6,798 nt of DNA from Oscillospiraceae bacterium (GTDB lineage: Bacteria > Bacillota > Clostridia > Oscillospirales > Oscillospiraceae), in contig JAFZQQ010000157.1 in NCBI GenBank assembly GCA_017620315.1, positions 1-6,798 on the forward strand, read 5' to 3'. Below the pieces are notes generated by a model. That model had not been told where the DNA came from, made no database searches, and saw only the letters and a list, made by a program, of their open reading frames with translations. Shown here piece by piece: positions 1-6,609 of this stretch. Both the position numbers and the translations under genes were made by a program. The stretch's first letter is position 1; each line of letters begins with the position of its first letter.

Positions 1-568
1 CGTAGCACGAGACCCGCTCCGTTCCGTACGCCCCGCGGAGATAGCGCTTCCACGCCCGGTGATTGCGCTTTGTGTTCCAGTTCGGCGAATGATTGTCGAC
101 CGAAGAGGGGGTATCGCGGTCGTCGAGCATGGGATAGAGCGGCATCTGAAAAGCGATATTCACCTCGCCGCGGTCGCGGGCGAGCATACACAGCGCAGCG
201 GTCAGGCCGCCTCCGGCGCTCTCTCCGCCGATCATGAGCTGATCCGATCGTACGCCGAGCTCGTCCGCGTGCGCTTTGAGATAGAGCAGCGCGGCGTAAC
301 AGTCCCGAAGCCCCGCGGGATAGGGGTGTCTGCGGGAGAGACGGTAATTCGGCGCCACAAGCACGGCGCCGAATTTTGTGACCAGCGACAGTGCCCTTGT
401 CAGATAGACGTCGCGCGCCGAGCCGGACTGAAAGCCGCCTCCGTGCAGCCACAGCACGCCCGGCACGGGCGCCGCGCCTGTTCGGAGCGGACGGAGAATG
501 AGCAGGCTGAGCGTGCCGCCGTCTGAGGGTATCCGCCGCGTCTCTGCCTTAACAAGACGTCGTTCCAT
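1..568 (-). CDS. Alpha/beta hydrolase, hormone-sensitive lipase (family IV esterase) type, 3' end missing
   Basis: Reading the minus strand from the ATG at 568 gives an open frame of 189 codons that leaves the window, so the C-terminus is not visible. The protein has the two hallmarks of the HSL/acetyl-hydrolase branch: the oxyanion-hole motif HGGGF (residues 42-46) and the nucleophile elbow GESAGG (115-120) with Ser117 as predicted catalytic serine. Between them lies the usual PNYRLS stretch (73-78), and YPMLDDR (145-151) follows. The catalytic Asp and His should lie beyond the window edge. There is no signal peptide, so it is probably cytoplasmic. A weak GAGG site overlapping the preceding stop codon precedes the start, and the 9-base gap suggests translational coupling. 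It probably hydrolyses a carboxyl ester of a small or medium acyl chain; the substrate is unknown. The family call is firm, the role is not. Confidence 0.9.
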   Translation of the reverse strand, partial: MERRLVKAETRRIPSDGGTLSLLILRPLRTGAAPVPGVLWLHGGGFQSGSARDVYLTRALSLVTKFGAVLVAPNYRLSRRHPYPAGLRDCYAALLYLKAHADELGVRSDQLMIGGESAGGGLTAALCMLARDRGEVNIAFQMPLYPMLDDRDTPSSVDNHSPNWNTKRNHRAWKRYLRGAYGTERVSCY

Positions 569-577
569 CGCCGCGCC

Positions 578-1264
578 TCAGAAGAAGAACCGCTTGACCA
601 GCGCGTGACGGAGGGGAGGGATCGTGCCGGCGAGCAGCAGCAGAAGCCCTGCCGCGCCAAAGCCCGCCAGCGGGAACAGGCTCCAGAGAAACATCTGCGT
701 TCCGAAGCTTATGTGCTCGAAGAACTCCACAAGCACGGCAAAAGCGCCGCAGAGAATGAAGAAGCCTCCAAAGATGAACAGCCTGTCACGCTTGACGTAT
801 TTGAGAAGGCATATCATCGCCGTGGAGAGAAGACAGCTTGCAACGATGACGGGGAAGGCAAAGCTCATGAACCAGTTCCCCCCGGTCTTGAGACAGATAT
901 ACAGCACATAAAGCGCCGCGGCGGCATGGTCTATAGGCACAAATACCTCGGCGATCGGATGGCGGAACCACGCGGGCAGCAGTGCCACAATATAGAACAG
1001 GACTACGCCGAGCGCGACATAGCCGCTCCAGCTTACCGTACCGTACAGCCTTAAACAGATCGCAAGGCAGACCGAGACCGAGACGGCGCAGAGCATCGTG
1101 ATGATGAACAGCACGCCGTGGATGGTCTCCTTATAGCGCGGGGGCAGCGTATCGGGATAGGTTTTGCCGCTCTCGGCCCCGTCGGGATTCCAGACAGGGG
1201 TGGAGCACAGCGGGCATTTTGCCGCGCCATCCTGAAGACGTACGCCGCATTTGACACAATACAT
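578..1264 (-). CDS. Zinc-ribbon integral membrane protein, DUF6320-like
   Basis: A 228-residue protein. It opens with a zinc ribbon: CxxC at Cys3/Cys6 and CPLC at Cys17/Cys20. A short polar linker follows, then six hydrophobic segments at about 50-72, 79-99, 105-126, 132-155, 161-181 and 191-213, and a basic tail ending in KRFFF. I chose the ATG at 1264 because GGAGG sits six bases before it and the zinc ribbon begins immediately. A longer version from a TTG at 1291 adds nine residues, but its frame runs through that ribosome site. The architecture matches what I recall as DUF6320 in Clostridia, which has no assigned function, and I recall such proteins next to acyltransferases and alpha/beta hydrolases, as here. 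A membrane scaffold or partner for the flanking acyl enzymes is possible, but this is inference. The domain name is from memory and should be checked with a profile search. Confidence 0.85.
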   Translation of the reverse strand: MYCVKCGVRLQDGAAKCPLCSTPVWNPDGAESGKTYPDTLPPRYKETIHGVLFIITMLCAVSVSVCLAICLRLYGTVSWSGYVALGVVLFYIVALLPAWFRHPIAEVFVPIDHAAAALYVLYICLKTGGNWFMSFAFPVIVASCLLSTAMICLLKYVKRDRLFIFGGFFILCGAFAVLVEFFEHISFGTQMFLWSLFPLAGFGAAGLLLLLAGTIPPLRHALVKRFFF

Positions 1265-1266
1265 TT

Positions 1267-1308
1267 TGATCCTCCATACTGACGTATGCAAAAAATGAAT
1301 GATCCTCC
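1267..1308 (-). repeat. Duplicated ribosome-binding segment (9-base direct repeat) before the zinc-ribbon gene
   Basis: The 50-base gap between the acyltransferase stop and the zinc-ribbon protein start holds the same nine bases, GGAGGATCA on the minus strand, twice: 1308-1300 and 1275-1267. The downstream copy is a normally spaced ribosome site for the ATG at 1264. The upstream copy lies 12 bases before an in-frame TTG at 1291, which is too long for efficient initiation. It may be a leftover of a small duplication or may load ribosomes for a minor longer form. Confidence 0.6.
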
Positions 1309-1314
1309 GGGAAA

Positions 1315-2580
1315 TCAGTTCGTGTTGCTTTCTATATCCACAGCTATCCCGAGCTCCACAAGGGAGGAGAAAAAGCGCCGTTCAAGCTCGGATTCGCGTG
1401 TGTTGCGGATCATGTTGATATAGGTTTTTTCACCGCAGCTGATCAAAGAGCAGTTGTTTGGATAGCTGCGCTGAGGCCCGATGATAAACTCCAGGCGCTC
1501 GACATAGGGAGCCATCTCCGCGGGAAGCTTTACCGCGCCGAGATTGGAAACGTTCAGCGAGCCTCCGCTCTCTCCGCTCTGGCGATAGACCATGTCCATG
1601 ACCAGATTTTTGACCATCAGCGGCGCGAGCCGCAGCGCCACATGCTTCTGCGGCTGGACGTTCGCGGCGATCATGGCCGCCATGTTCTGCCGCGTGGCTC
1701 CAGCACAGATCTGGTGATATATCGTCGAGCAAAGCTCGGCAAGTGTATAATCGCCGTAGCGCGGGTCTACGCCGGGATTCAGCACCAGCACAAAGTTTCG
1801 CAGCGTATCGCTTTTGAAGAACCTGCGCAGGTCGATCGCCACGGTGATCTTGACCGGGCGGCGGCGCCTGAGCGGCAGCTCGAGCGCCTGCATTTCGATG
1901 ATGCACCTGGCCATGACCGCCGCGAGAAACGCCGTGACCGAGACCTTGTAGCCGTGCGCGGCGTCCAGCAGCGCGCGAGAGCTGACCACGCCGGTCGTCA
2001 GATGGCGAAAACCGTCCGCCTCCGGCGTGCCGTACATATGGTACGCTGTGGTCTCTTTTCTGCCCGCGGCGACCTCCGCGGCGTTGTGCAAAAAGCTGTC
2101 CTCCAGCTCCGCCTTTGTCGGCGCCTGCGAGAGATCCCTGACCATGTCGCCCTTTGGGATATCGACGCCGTATTTGAGCTCAAGATATCTTGCGACGAGC
2201 GTGCAGAGGAAAACGATGCCGCCATGCCCGTCGGTGATGGAATGAAAGAACTCGACCGCAATGCGGTTCTTGAAATAGAGCACCCGCAGGCAGCTGCGGC
2301 GCAGCTCGCTTTTGCCCATAAAGGTCAGCGGATAGGCGTAGTCCGCCCGCACGTTCACGCGTTCCCGGTTCTGCTCGAGGTAGTACCAGAAAAAGCCCTT
2401 GTGCAGCGTCACAAAAAAGGACGGGAACCGGGGCGCCAAATCGTCCACGGCGCGCTGCAATATCTCCGGCTCGACCTCCTCCGTCAGGCCCGCGGAAAGT
2501 CGGAAGACGTTGCACCAGTCCCTCTGCGAGATGGCCGGAAAGATCAGCGCCGCCGTGTCGAGACGATACCACTTTTTCAT
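1315..2580 (-). CDS. Stand-alone condensation-domain/alcohol acetyltransferase-like acyltransferase
   Basis: A 421-residue soluble protein of the coenzyme-A-dependent acyltransferase fold shared by NRPS condensation domains, PapA-type enzymes and alcohol acetyltransferases. The active-site motif is FHSITDGHGG (residues 112-121): His113 and Asp117-Gly118 fit the HxxxDG signature, with His113 as predicted general base; the first His of the usual HH pair is replaced by Phe. Further family-like marks are VAIDLRRFF (247-255), in the position of the conserved Asp-Leu-Arg strand, and VSNLG (344-348) near the C-terminal half. The length suits a single two-lobed condensation fold with no carrier or adenylation domain. 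The start overlaps the deacylase stop as ATGA and has only a poor ribosome site, so translation is probably coupled. It presumably moves an acyl group onto a hydroxyl or amine; donor and acceptor cannot be read from the sequence. Confidence 0.87.
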   Translation of the reverse strand: MKKWYRLDTAALIFPAISQRDWCNVFRLSAGLTEEVEPEILQRAVDDLAPRFPSFFVTLHKGFFWYYLEQNRERVNVRADYAYPLTFMGKSELRRSCLRVLYFKNRIAVEFFHSITDGHGGIVFLCTLVARYLELKYGVDIPKGDMVRDLSQAPTKAELEDSFLHNAAEVAAGRKETTAYHMYGTPEADGFRHLTTGVVSSRALLDAAHGYKVSVTAFLAAVMARCIIEMQALELPLRRRRPVKITVAIDLRRFFKSDTLRNFVLVLNPGVDPRYGDYTLAELCSTIYHQICAGATRQNMAAMIAANVQPQKHVALRLAPLMVKNLVMDMVYRQSGESGGSLNVSNLGAVKLPAEMAPYVERLEFIIGPQRSYPNNCSLISCGEKTYINMIRNTRESELERRFFSSLVELGIAVDIESNTN

Positions 2581-4157
2581 CTCTTTTTCAGCACGACCTC
2601 TCCCGCGCGGCCGCCGACGTATTCGCCGTTCTCCAAAACGCTTCTGCCGTTGACGACGACGTGGACGATCCCTCCGGGCTTAAAGTCGCTCTTCCGTTCG
2701 TCCACGCGCATCTCCCCGAGGTCGATGACGGTCAGATCCGCCTTGTAGCCGGGCTTCAGATAGCCGCGCTCGGGGATCTCATAGCGGTCGGCTGTGGCGC
2801 CGGTCATCTTGCGGACGATCTTTTCCGCGGGGATGCCGTAACGCGCGGCAAGCACAAAGAACTGCGGGAAGGTCTGGAACGCGGCGATATTCTGCAGCCC
2901 CTTGTCCACGACCCACGCGTCGGTCATAAAGACCGACAGCTCGTCCTCCATCAGCCGACGGACGATCTCGTCGTTATAGTATTTGCCGAGGTATATGCCG
3001 CCGGCGCGGTTTGAAAGCTCGACGAGCTTCAAATACATATCAAGGTTTGAAAGCCCCTCCGCGGCGGCGCATTCCGGGATCGTTTTGCCCTCGTACTCGG
3101 GGTGCTCGTCCGAAATATAGGCGACGACCATGTCGTCCCAGTCTATGCCGAGCACCTTGCGGTACATGAGTATCGTGAGCTGGAGCTTCAGCCGGTTGAG
3201 CGGCTTTGCGGCGTCCTCCTTGGAAAGCTGCGCGTACCACTCCGGAAAGACCACCGTGATGACGGAGGCGCCATAGTGGAAAACATAGTTGTCGAACGCG
3301 ATCGGGTTCCCCTCCGCGCGCTCGCGGCGGAAGGTCGCGAGCATCTTGTCCACCACCTTCCAGCTCCGCTCGCCGGTGAAGATCAGGTGGCTGTACTCCA
3401 GCTTGCAGCCGGACTTGTGCATGATCTCAACAGCCTCGTCAAGCCCCAGCTCAAGGTGGGATTTCTTTGTGAAGAGGGGATAGTCGGCACTGACGACGGA
3501 GCAGGCGCGCGGATGAACCGTGATGATGCCGCCGTACTTCGCGATCTCCTTCGCGAAGGCGATGATCTCATCCTTCGCGGCGTATCGGTCTGGCTCGTAC
3601 ATAAAGCCGAAGGAACCGCCAAAGGCGCCGCCGTCCATCGCCTCGCGGACATGGGCGAGCTCGCGCTCTATCTTGTCCTGCGTAAAGGGCGCGGGATCAT
3701 AGCCGGAAATGCCGGCGCGCACCGAGCCCTGGCCGATCAGCGGAACGATGTTGACAAAAAGCCTGCCCTTCACACGCTCCTTGAACGCGGCAAAGCTGCC
3801 GGTATGACGGGCGTCGAAAAGTCCGCCGCCCAGCTTGTCGCGATAGGGCGTGTCCTCGTCCGCTCCAAAGGGCGAAAAGCTGCAGTTGCCCGTTATCTGC
3901 GTGGTGATCCCCTGCTCGATAAAGGGCTTAAAATACTTCTCCGCGTCCTCCCGGTCACAGAAAAAGTCGTTGTGTGAGTGCGCGTCGATAAATCCTGGGC
4001 AGATCTGCCGCCCATCCAGCTCGATAACGCGGTCGGCGCCGCCCTCCGGCGCAGCACCGACGGAGACGATGCGGTCGTCCTCGATCAGCACGTCGCCGGC
4101 ATAGGGCGCGGCGCCGGTGCCGTCATAGATCATCCCGTTTCTGAACAGTGTTTTCAT
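2577..4157 (-). CDS. N-acyl-D-amino-acid deacylase (D-aminoacylase) family amidohydrolase
   Basis: A 526-residue metal-dependent amidohydrolase. An N-terminal beta-sandwich segment leads into PGFIDAHSHND (54-64), the HxH metal motif (His60, His62). TGNCS (89-93) supplies Cys92, matching the Cys ligand of D-aminoacylases. His215 (TVHPR) and His257 (YSHL) fit the two later barrel histidines, and Asp413 (FMTDAW) fits the catalytic Asp. GGSFGFMYEP (180-189) corresponds to the family's Gly-rich active-site strand. The end (VVNGRSVLENGEYVG, then GRAGEVV) is the classic D-aminoacylase tail. The family releases a fatty or acetyl acid from N-acyl-D-amino acids or relatives such as N-acyl-D-glutamate; the exact substrate is open. 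GGAGG seven bases before the ATG supports the start. It starts 18 bases after the YitT-type gene and overlaps the acyltransferase by four. No signal peptide, so cytoplasmic. Confidence 0.93.
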   Translation of the reverse strand: MKTLFRNGMIYDGTGAAPYAGDVLIEDDRIVSVGAAPEGGADRVIELDGRQICPGFIDAHSHNDFFCDREDAEKYFKPFIEQGITTQITGNCSFSPFGADEDTPYRDKLGGGLFDARHTGSFAAFKERVKGRLFVNIVPLIGQGSVRAGISGYDPAPFTQDKIERELAHVREAMDGGAFGGSFGFMYEPDRYAAKDEIIAFAKEIAKYGGIITVHPRACSVVSADYPLFTKKSHLELGLDEAVEIMHKSGCKLEYSHLIFTGERSWKVVDKMLATFRRERAEGNPIAFDNYVFHYGASVITVVFPEWYAQLSKEDAAKPLNRLKLQLTILMYRKVLGIDWDDMVVAYISDEHPEYEGKTIPECAAAEGLSNLDMYLKLVELSNRAGGIYLGKYYNDEIVRRLMEDELSVFMTDAWVVDKGLQNIAAFQTFPQFFVLAARYGIPAEKIVRKMTGATADRYEIPERGYLKPGYKADLTVIDLGEMRVDERKSDFKPGGIVHVVVNGRSVLENGEYVGGRAGEVVLKKR

Positions 4158-4175
4158 ACAATGTCCTCCGTTTTA

Positions 4176-5033
4176 TTACAGACCGTTTGGCTTGTACTCG
4201 CCAAAACCCTCGCCGAGAACCTCGCTGGTGTCTGAGACGATGAAAAAGGCGTCGGGGTCAAGCTCCTTGACGATGCGCTTGACCATGACGATCTCACGGC
4301 GACGCACCGCGCATAAAAGAATGGGCCGCTCGGTGTTCGTGTATGCGCCGATCGCGCGGAGCTTCGTCACGCCGATGCCGCGCTCGAGCAGCGCGTCGGC
4401 TATCTCGTTTTCCTTCGCGGAGATGATGTGCGCGAGCTTTCCGGTATTGCCGCCGTAAACCAGCAGATCGACCACCTTGGAGCAGACGAAAAGCGCCACG
4501 CCGCCGTAAAGCGCGTTGTTGAGGTTTCTGAACACGGCGGCATAGCCGACGATGACCGCAAGGTCGAGACAGAGCATCACGCTGCCGAGCGAGAGCTGCG
4601 GCAGACGATGCTTTAAAAGCCATGAAACAAGCTCAGTGCCTCCGGTGTTCGACTCCTCGTGGTTGATCAGCCCGCAGCCGATGCCCAGCAGCACGCCGCC
4701 GTAAAGACAGGCGAGCAGCTTGTCCATCGCCGCGAAGGTGTGCAGCGCAGCCACGGCGTCCACCAGCACCGAACTGAGGACCATGGCGTAGAGCGAGCGC
4801 ACAAGGAACGCCGCGCCGAAGCGCTTGAAACCCAAAAGATAAAGCGGTATGTTCATTACCAGCAGCTGCGCGCCGACGGTGAGCGCGGGAATATATCTGT
4901 TTATGATCTGCGCGACGCCCGTGAGCCCGCCGCAGGTGAGATCGTTCGGAACATAGAACCAGTCGAACGCCACAGCGTAGATCACGCAGCCGAGCGTGAT
5001 GACCGCATAGGCGCGAATACTCTCTTTTTTCAA
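4176..5033 (-). CDS. YitT family membrane protein with C-terminal DUF2179 domain
   Basis: A 285-residue protein with about six membrane segments (roughly 8-27, 50-68, 79-98, 106-124, 152-168, 174-192) and a soluble C-terminal domain (about 200-285) of the DUF2179 type. Family marks are PNDLTCGGLTG (29-39), NTGGTEL (129-135), LNNALYGGVALFV (171-183), ERGIGVTKL (217-225) and the terminal EVLGEGF (271-277). The start codon is TTG at 5033, supported by GAGGAG (5047-5042) eight bases upstream; the whole first helix depends on it. The family is widespread in Firmicutes and its transport or sensing role is not settled. As first gene of the cluster it could move or sense the cluster's substrate, but such genes are common and the association may be incidental. 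Confidence 0.93.
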   Translation of the reverse strand: MKKESIRAYAVITLGCVIYAVAFDWFYVPNDLTCGGLTGVAQIINRYIPALTVGAQLLVMNIPLYLLGFKRFGAAFLVRSLYAMVLSSVLVDAVAALHTFAAMDKLLACLYGGVLLGIGCGLINHEESNTGGTELVSWLLKHRLPQLSLGSVMLCLDLAVIVGYAAVFRNLNNALYGGVALFVCSKVVDLLVYGGNTGKLAHIISAKENEIADALLERGIGVTKLRAIGAYTNTERPILLCAVRRREIVMVKRIVKELDPDAFFIVSDTSEVLGEGFGEYKPNGL

Positions 5034-5047
5034 GCTGTTATCTCCTC

Positions 5048-5081
5048 AAAAATCCCGCGGAGAACCTTGGCCCTCCGCGGG
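5048..5081 (-). terminator. Intrinsic terminator of the beta-helix gene, abutting the YitT gene ribosome site
   Basis: On the minus strand a perfect nine-base stem (CCCGCGGAG at 5081-5073 pairing with CTCCGCGGG at 5062-5054) encloses a ten-base loop and is followed at once by ATTTTT (5053-5048). The plus strand lacks a T run after the hairpin, so it acts in one direction. It begins 21 bases after the beta-helix stop codon. The T tract runs directly into the GAGGAG of the next gene, leaving no room for a promoter between them. Confidence 0.82.
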
Positions 5082-5102
5082 AAGTTGCCCAGTGGTTTGA
5101 TA

Positions 5103-6512
5103 CTATCCTACGCCGTAGGCGCACGCGTCGCAAAGAGGCTCCAGAGTGTACCTGGCAAGCAGGAAAATCTTGTAGCATTCCGCGCCGCCTGCCTCATTCG
5201 GGCGTTCGAGCCTGTAAAACGCGGTCTCCTCCGTGGTAACAGGGAGCACCTTCGTACCGAGCAGTACCCCTTCGGAATCATACCACGCGGCGATGAGCAT
5301 AGCAATGATCTTCTCGGGAGGGTTGTTCACGTAAATGCCCAGCGAGCTGCTTTGCGGCTCGTCGTCACAGCATATGCCGAAGCTGCTGTCGACAAGCTCC
5401 AACTCGCCGTCGGTGACGTTCTTCCGAACCAAATAGCCGTTTTCACAGAAGAAGTTTTCTTCGCTGTAGCCTCCGTCTGTTCCTGCAGTGATCGCACCAC
5501 CGATCCAGCCGGAGAACATGAGCAGAGGCGGGTCGTTTTCGGGAGCCGGCTGCGATACAAGGCACTTGCTGACTCCGACAATAGAAGTCCTGTCCATCGT
5601 ATTCCCGGAAAAGGACAAGGTGATCAGCATGAACTCGTCTTCTCTAAAACCGGTGAGAACCAGGTCGTTGCCTTCGTTGCCTCTGATAATGACTTTCCCG
5701 GAAAGATCAATAGCGCCTCCTGCGGAATTTACGACCACAGCGCCTATGACGCTGTTTGTCAAACCGTTCGCTACGCCGGGATACGCAAGAAGATCGTCGT
5801 ATTGCCCGATATCCAGAAAATAATTGCCCGTTATCAGTCCTCCGGACATATCAAAGGTACCGTGCCAGACATAAACGGCTCCGCCGATCAGCGCATAATT
5901 GTTGGCTATGGCGCCGCCGCTCATTTCGACCCAGCCCGCAGGCCCTTCGATAAAGACGCCGCCGCCGTATCGCGCCTCGTTTCGGGTGATGTCTCCTTTT
6001 TTGATGGAGAATTCGGAGTTGTCGCAAATATATACTCCGCCGCCCTCGCCGAAGCTTGCATAGTTTCCGTATATTCTGCCGCCGTTAAGCGTCAGTTTGC
6101 CAAACTCGGCGTAGATCCCGCCGCCGTTGCCCGTTGTGTTGCCGCCGGTGATCATTCCGCCGCCTTTGCTGTCTTCAACGGTCAGGCTGCCGCCGTCGAT
6201 CACCTTGATCACACTGCCGTTTGCCAGCGGGCTTTGCAGATTCCTGTCAAGCTGAAAGCCGTTCAGGTCTATCGTGACGTCCACTCCGGAAATCACGATC
6301 GGTCCGGTCGATGCGTCTGACGCGACGGCATTGCCCTTAAGCCTGATCTTGCAGCTTCTTGCGACCGCCTGACTGATCAGCTTCCAGCTTTCAATCTCCA
6401 AATAGCCCTCGGTGCCCCTGTTATCCGCCCTGGCTGCCCCGGATGGGAGCAGCGCCAGCAGCATTACCAGCGTCAGAAGAACGGAGAACAGTCTCTTGCC
6501 TTGCTTCATCAT
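5103..6512 (-). CDS. Secreted right-handed beta-helix repeat protein
   Basis: A 469-residue protein starting at the ATG ATG pair at 6512/6509, just after GGGAGG (6523-6518); the frame extends to 6620 but that part lies over the promoter. A signal peptide is clear: MMKQGKR, hydrophobic stretch 8-23, then a signal peptidase site after ARA (27-29). Residues about 70-290 hold glycine-rich turns typical of a pectate-lyase-like parallel beta-helix: units of about 27 residues with GGGIY/GGGVY/GGGVF/GGAVY, a short strand, GG-I and an Asn near the end (129-154, 156-182, 183-209, 210-234, weaker at 257-286). Residues about 390-469 form a separate segment with AWYDSEGVLLG and YKIFLLARYTLEPLCDA, like C-terminal units I recall from clostridial extracellular proteins. 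No LPXTG, SLH or choline-binding anchor is seen. Probably an adhesin-like or glycan-binding exoprotein; no catalytic residues of a polysaccharide lyase can be assigned. Confidence 0.88.
   Translation of the reverse strand: MMKQGKRLFSVLLTLVMLLALLPSGAARADNRGTEGYLEIESWKLISQAVARSCKIRLKGNAVASDASTGPIVISGVDVTIDLNGFQLDRNLQSPLANGSVIKVIDGGSLTVEDSKGGGMITGGNTTGNGGGIYAEFGKLTLNGGRIYGNYASFGEGGGVYICDNSEFSIKKGDITRNEARYGGGVFIEGPAGWVEMSGGAIANNYALIGGAVYVWHGTFDMSGGLITGNYFLDIGQYDDLLAYPGVANGLTNSVIGAVVVNSAGGAIDLSGKVIIRGNEGNDLVLTGFREDEFMLITLSFSGNTMDRTSIVGVSKCLVSQPAPENDPPLLMFSGWIGGAITAGTDGGYSEENFFCENGYLVRKNVTDGELELVDSSFGICCDDEPQSSSLGIYVNNPPEKIIAMLIAAWYDSEGVLLGTKVLPVTTEETAFYRLERPNEAGGAECYKIFLLARYTLEPLCDACAYGVG
5105..5133 (-). 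promoter_or_regulatory. Candidate promoter for the five-gene cluster
   Basis: TTGCGA (5133-5128) and TAGGAT (5110-5105) are separated by 17 bases, each matching four of six consensus bases. They overlap the last codons of the beta-helix gene. If real, transcription would start near 5098 and the terminator-like hairpin would sit in the leader of the YitT mRNA. It is the best match I found by eye in this region, but the match is mediocre; read-through from the upstream gene is an alternative. Confidence 0.35.
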
Positions 6513-6558
6513 AGCAGCCTCCCTCATTTTATGCCTCACGGCAGTTTTCCCAAAAGAC

Positions 6559-6586
6559 ATTATACAATAGATCGGCAAAAAAGCAA
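6559..6586 (-). promoter_or_regulatory. Sigma-A type promoter of the beta-helix gene
   Basis: On the minus strand TTGCTT (6586-6581) lies 16 bases before a perfect TATAAT (6564-6559), in an AT-rich stretch that stands out from the GC-rich surroundings. Transcription would begin near 6551, giving a leader of about 40 bases before the ATG at 6512. Confidence 0.75.
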
Positions 6587-6609
6587 GTCTTATACATACA
6601 TATTGTATA
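6561..6609. repeat. Nine-base inverted repeat flanking the beta-helix promoter
   Basis: TATACAATA at 6561-6569 is repeated exactly in inverted orientation (TATTGTATA) at 6601-6609. The two arms have centres 40 bases apart, and the midpoint falls in the -35 element. One arm overlaps the -10 box. This could be a two-site operator for a repressor, or the remains of two divergent -10 regions. The AT-rich composition raises the chance of coincidence. Confidence 0.5.

Noticed and set aside
59..526. A 155-codon plus-strand open frame at the left edge
   Set aside because: The minus strand here encodes an alpha/beta hydrolase with HGGGF and GESAGG motifs.
1642..2748. A 368-codon plus-strand open frame opposite the acyltransferase
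   Set aside because: It is antisense to a protein with a recognisable active-site motif, and its own product is low-complexity and Arg/His-rich.
3102..3977. A 291-codon plus-strand open frame opposite the amidohydrolase
   Set aside because: The opposite strand encodes an intact D-aminoacylase family protein with its metal ligands in order; this frame is a shadow.
5930..6200. Recurrent GCCGCCG runs suggesting a DNA repeat array
   Set aside because: They are the codons for the glycine-rich turns of the beta-helix; the units differ in sequence and there are no spacers.
4659..6320. A 553-codon open frame on the plus strand opposite the beta-helix and YitT genes
   Set aside because: Its translation is rich in Arg, His and Ala without recognisable motifs and lies antisense to two clear genes. 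Codon bias in GC-rich DNA makes such mirror frames common.
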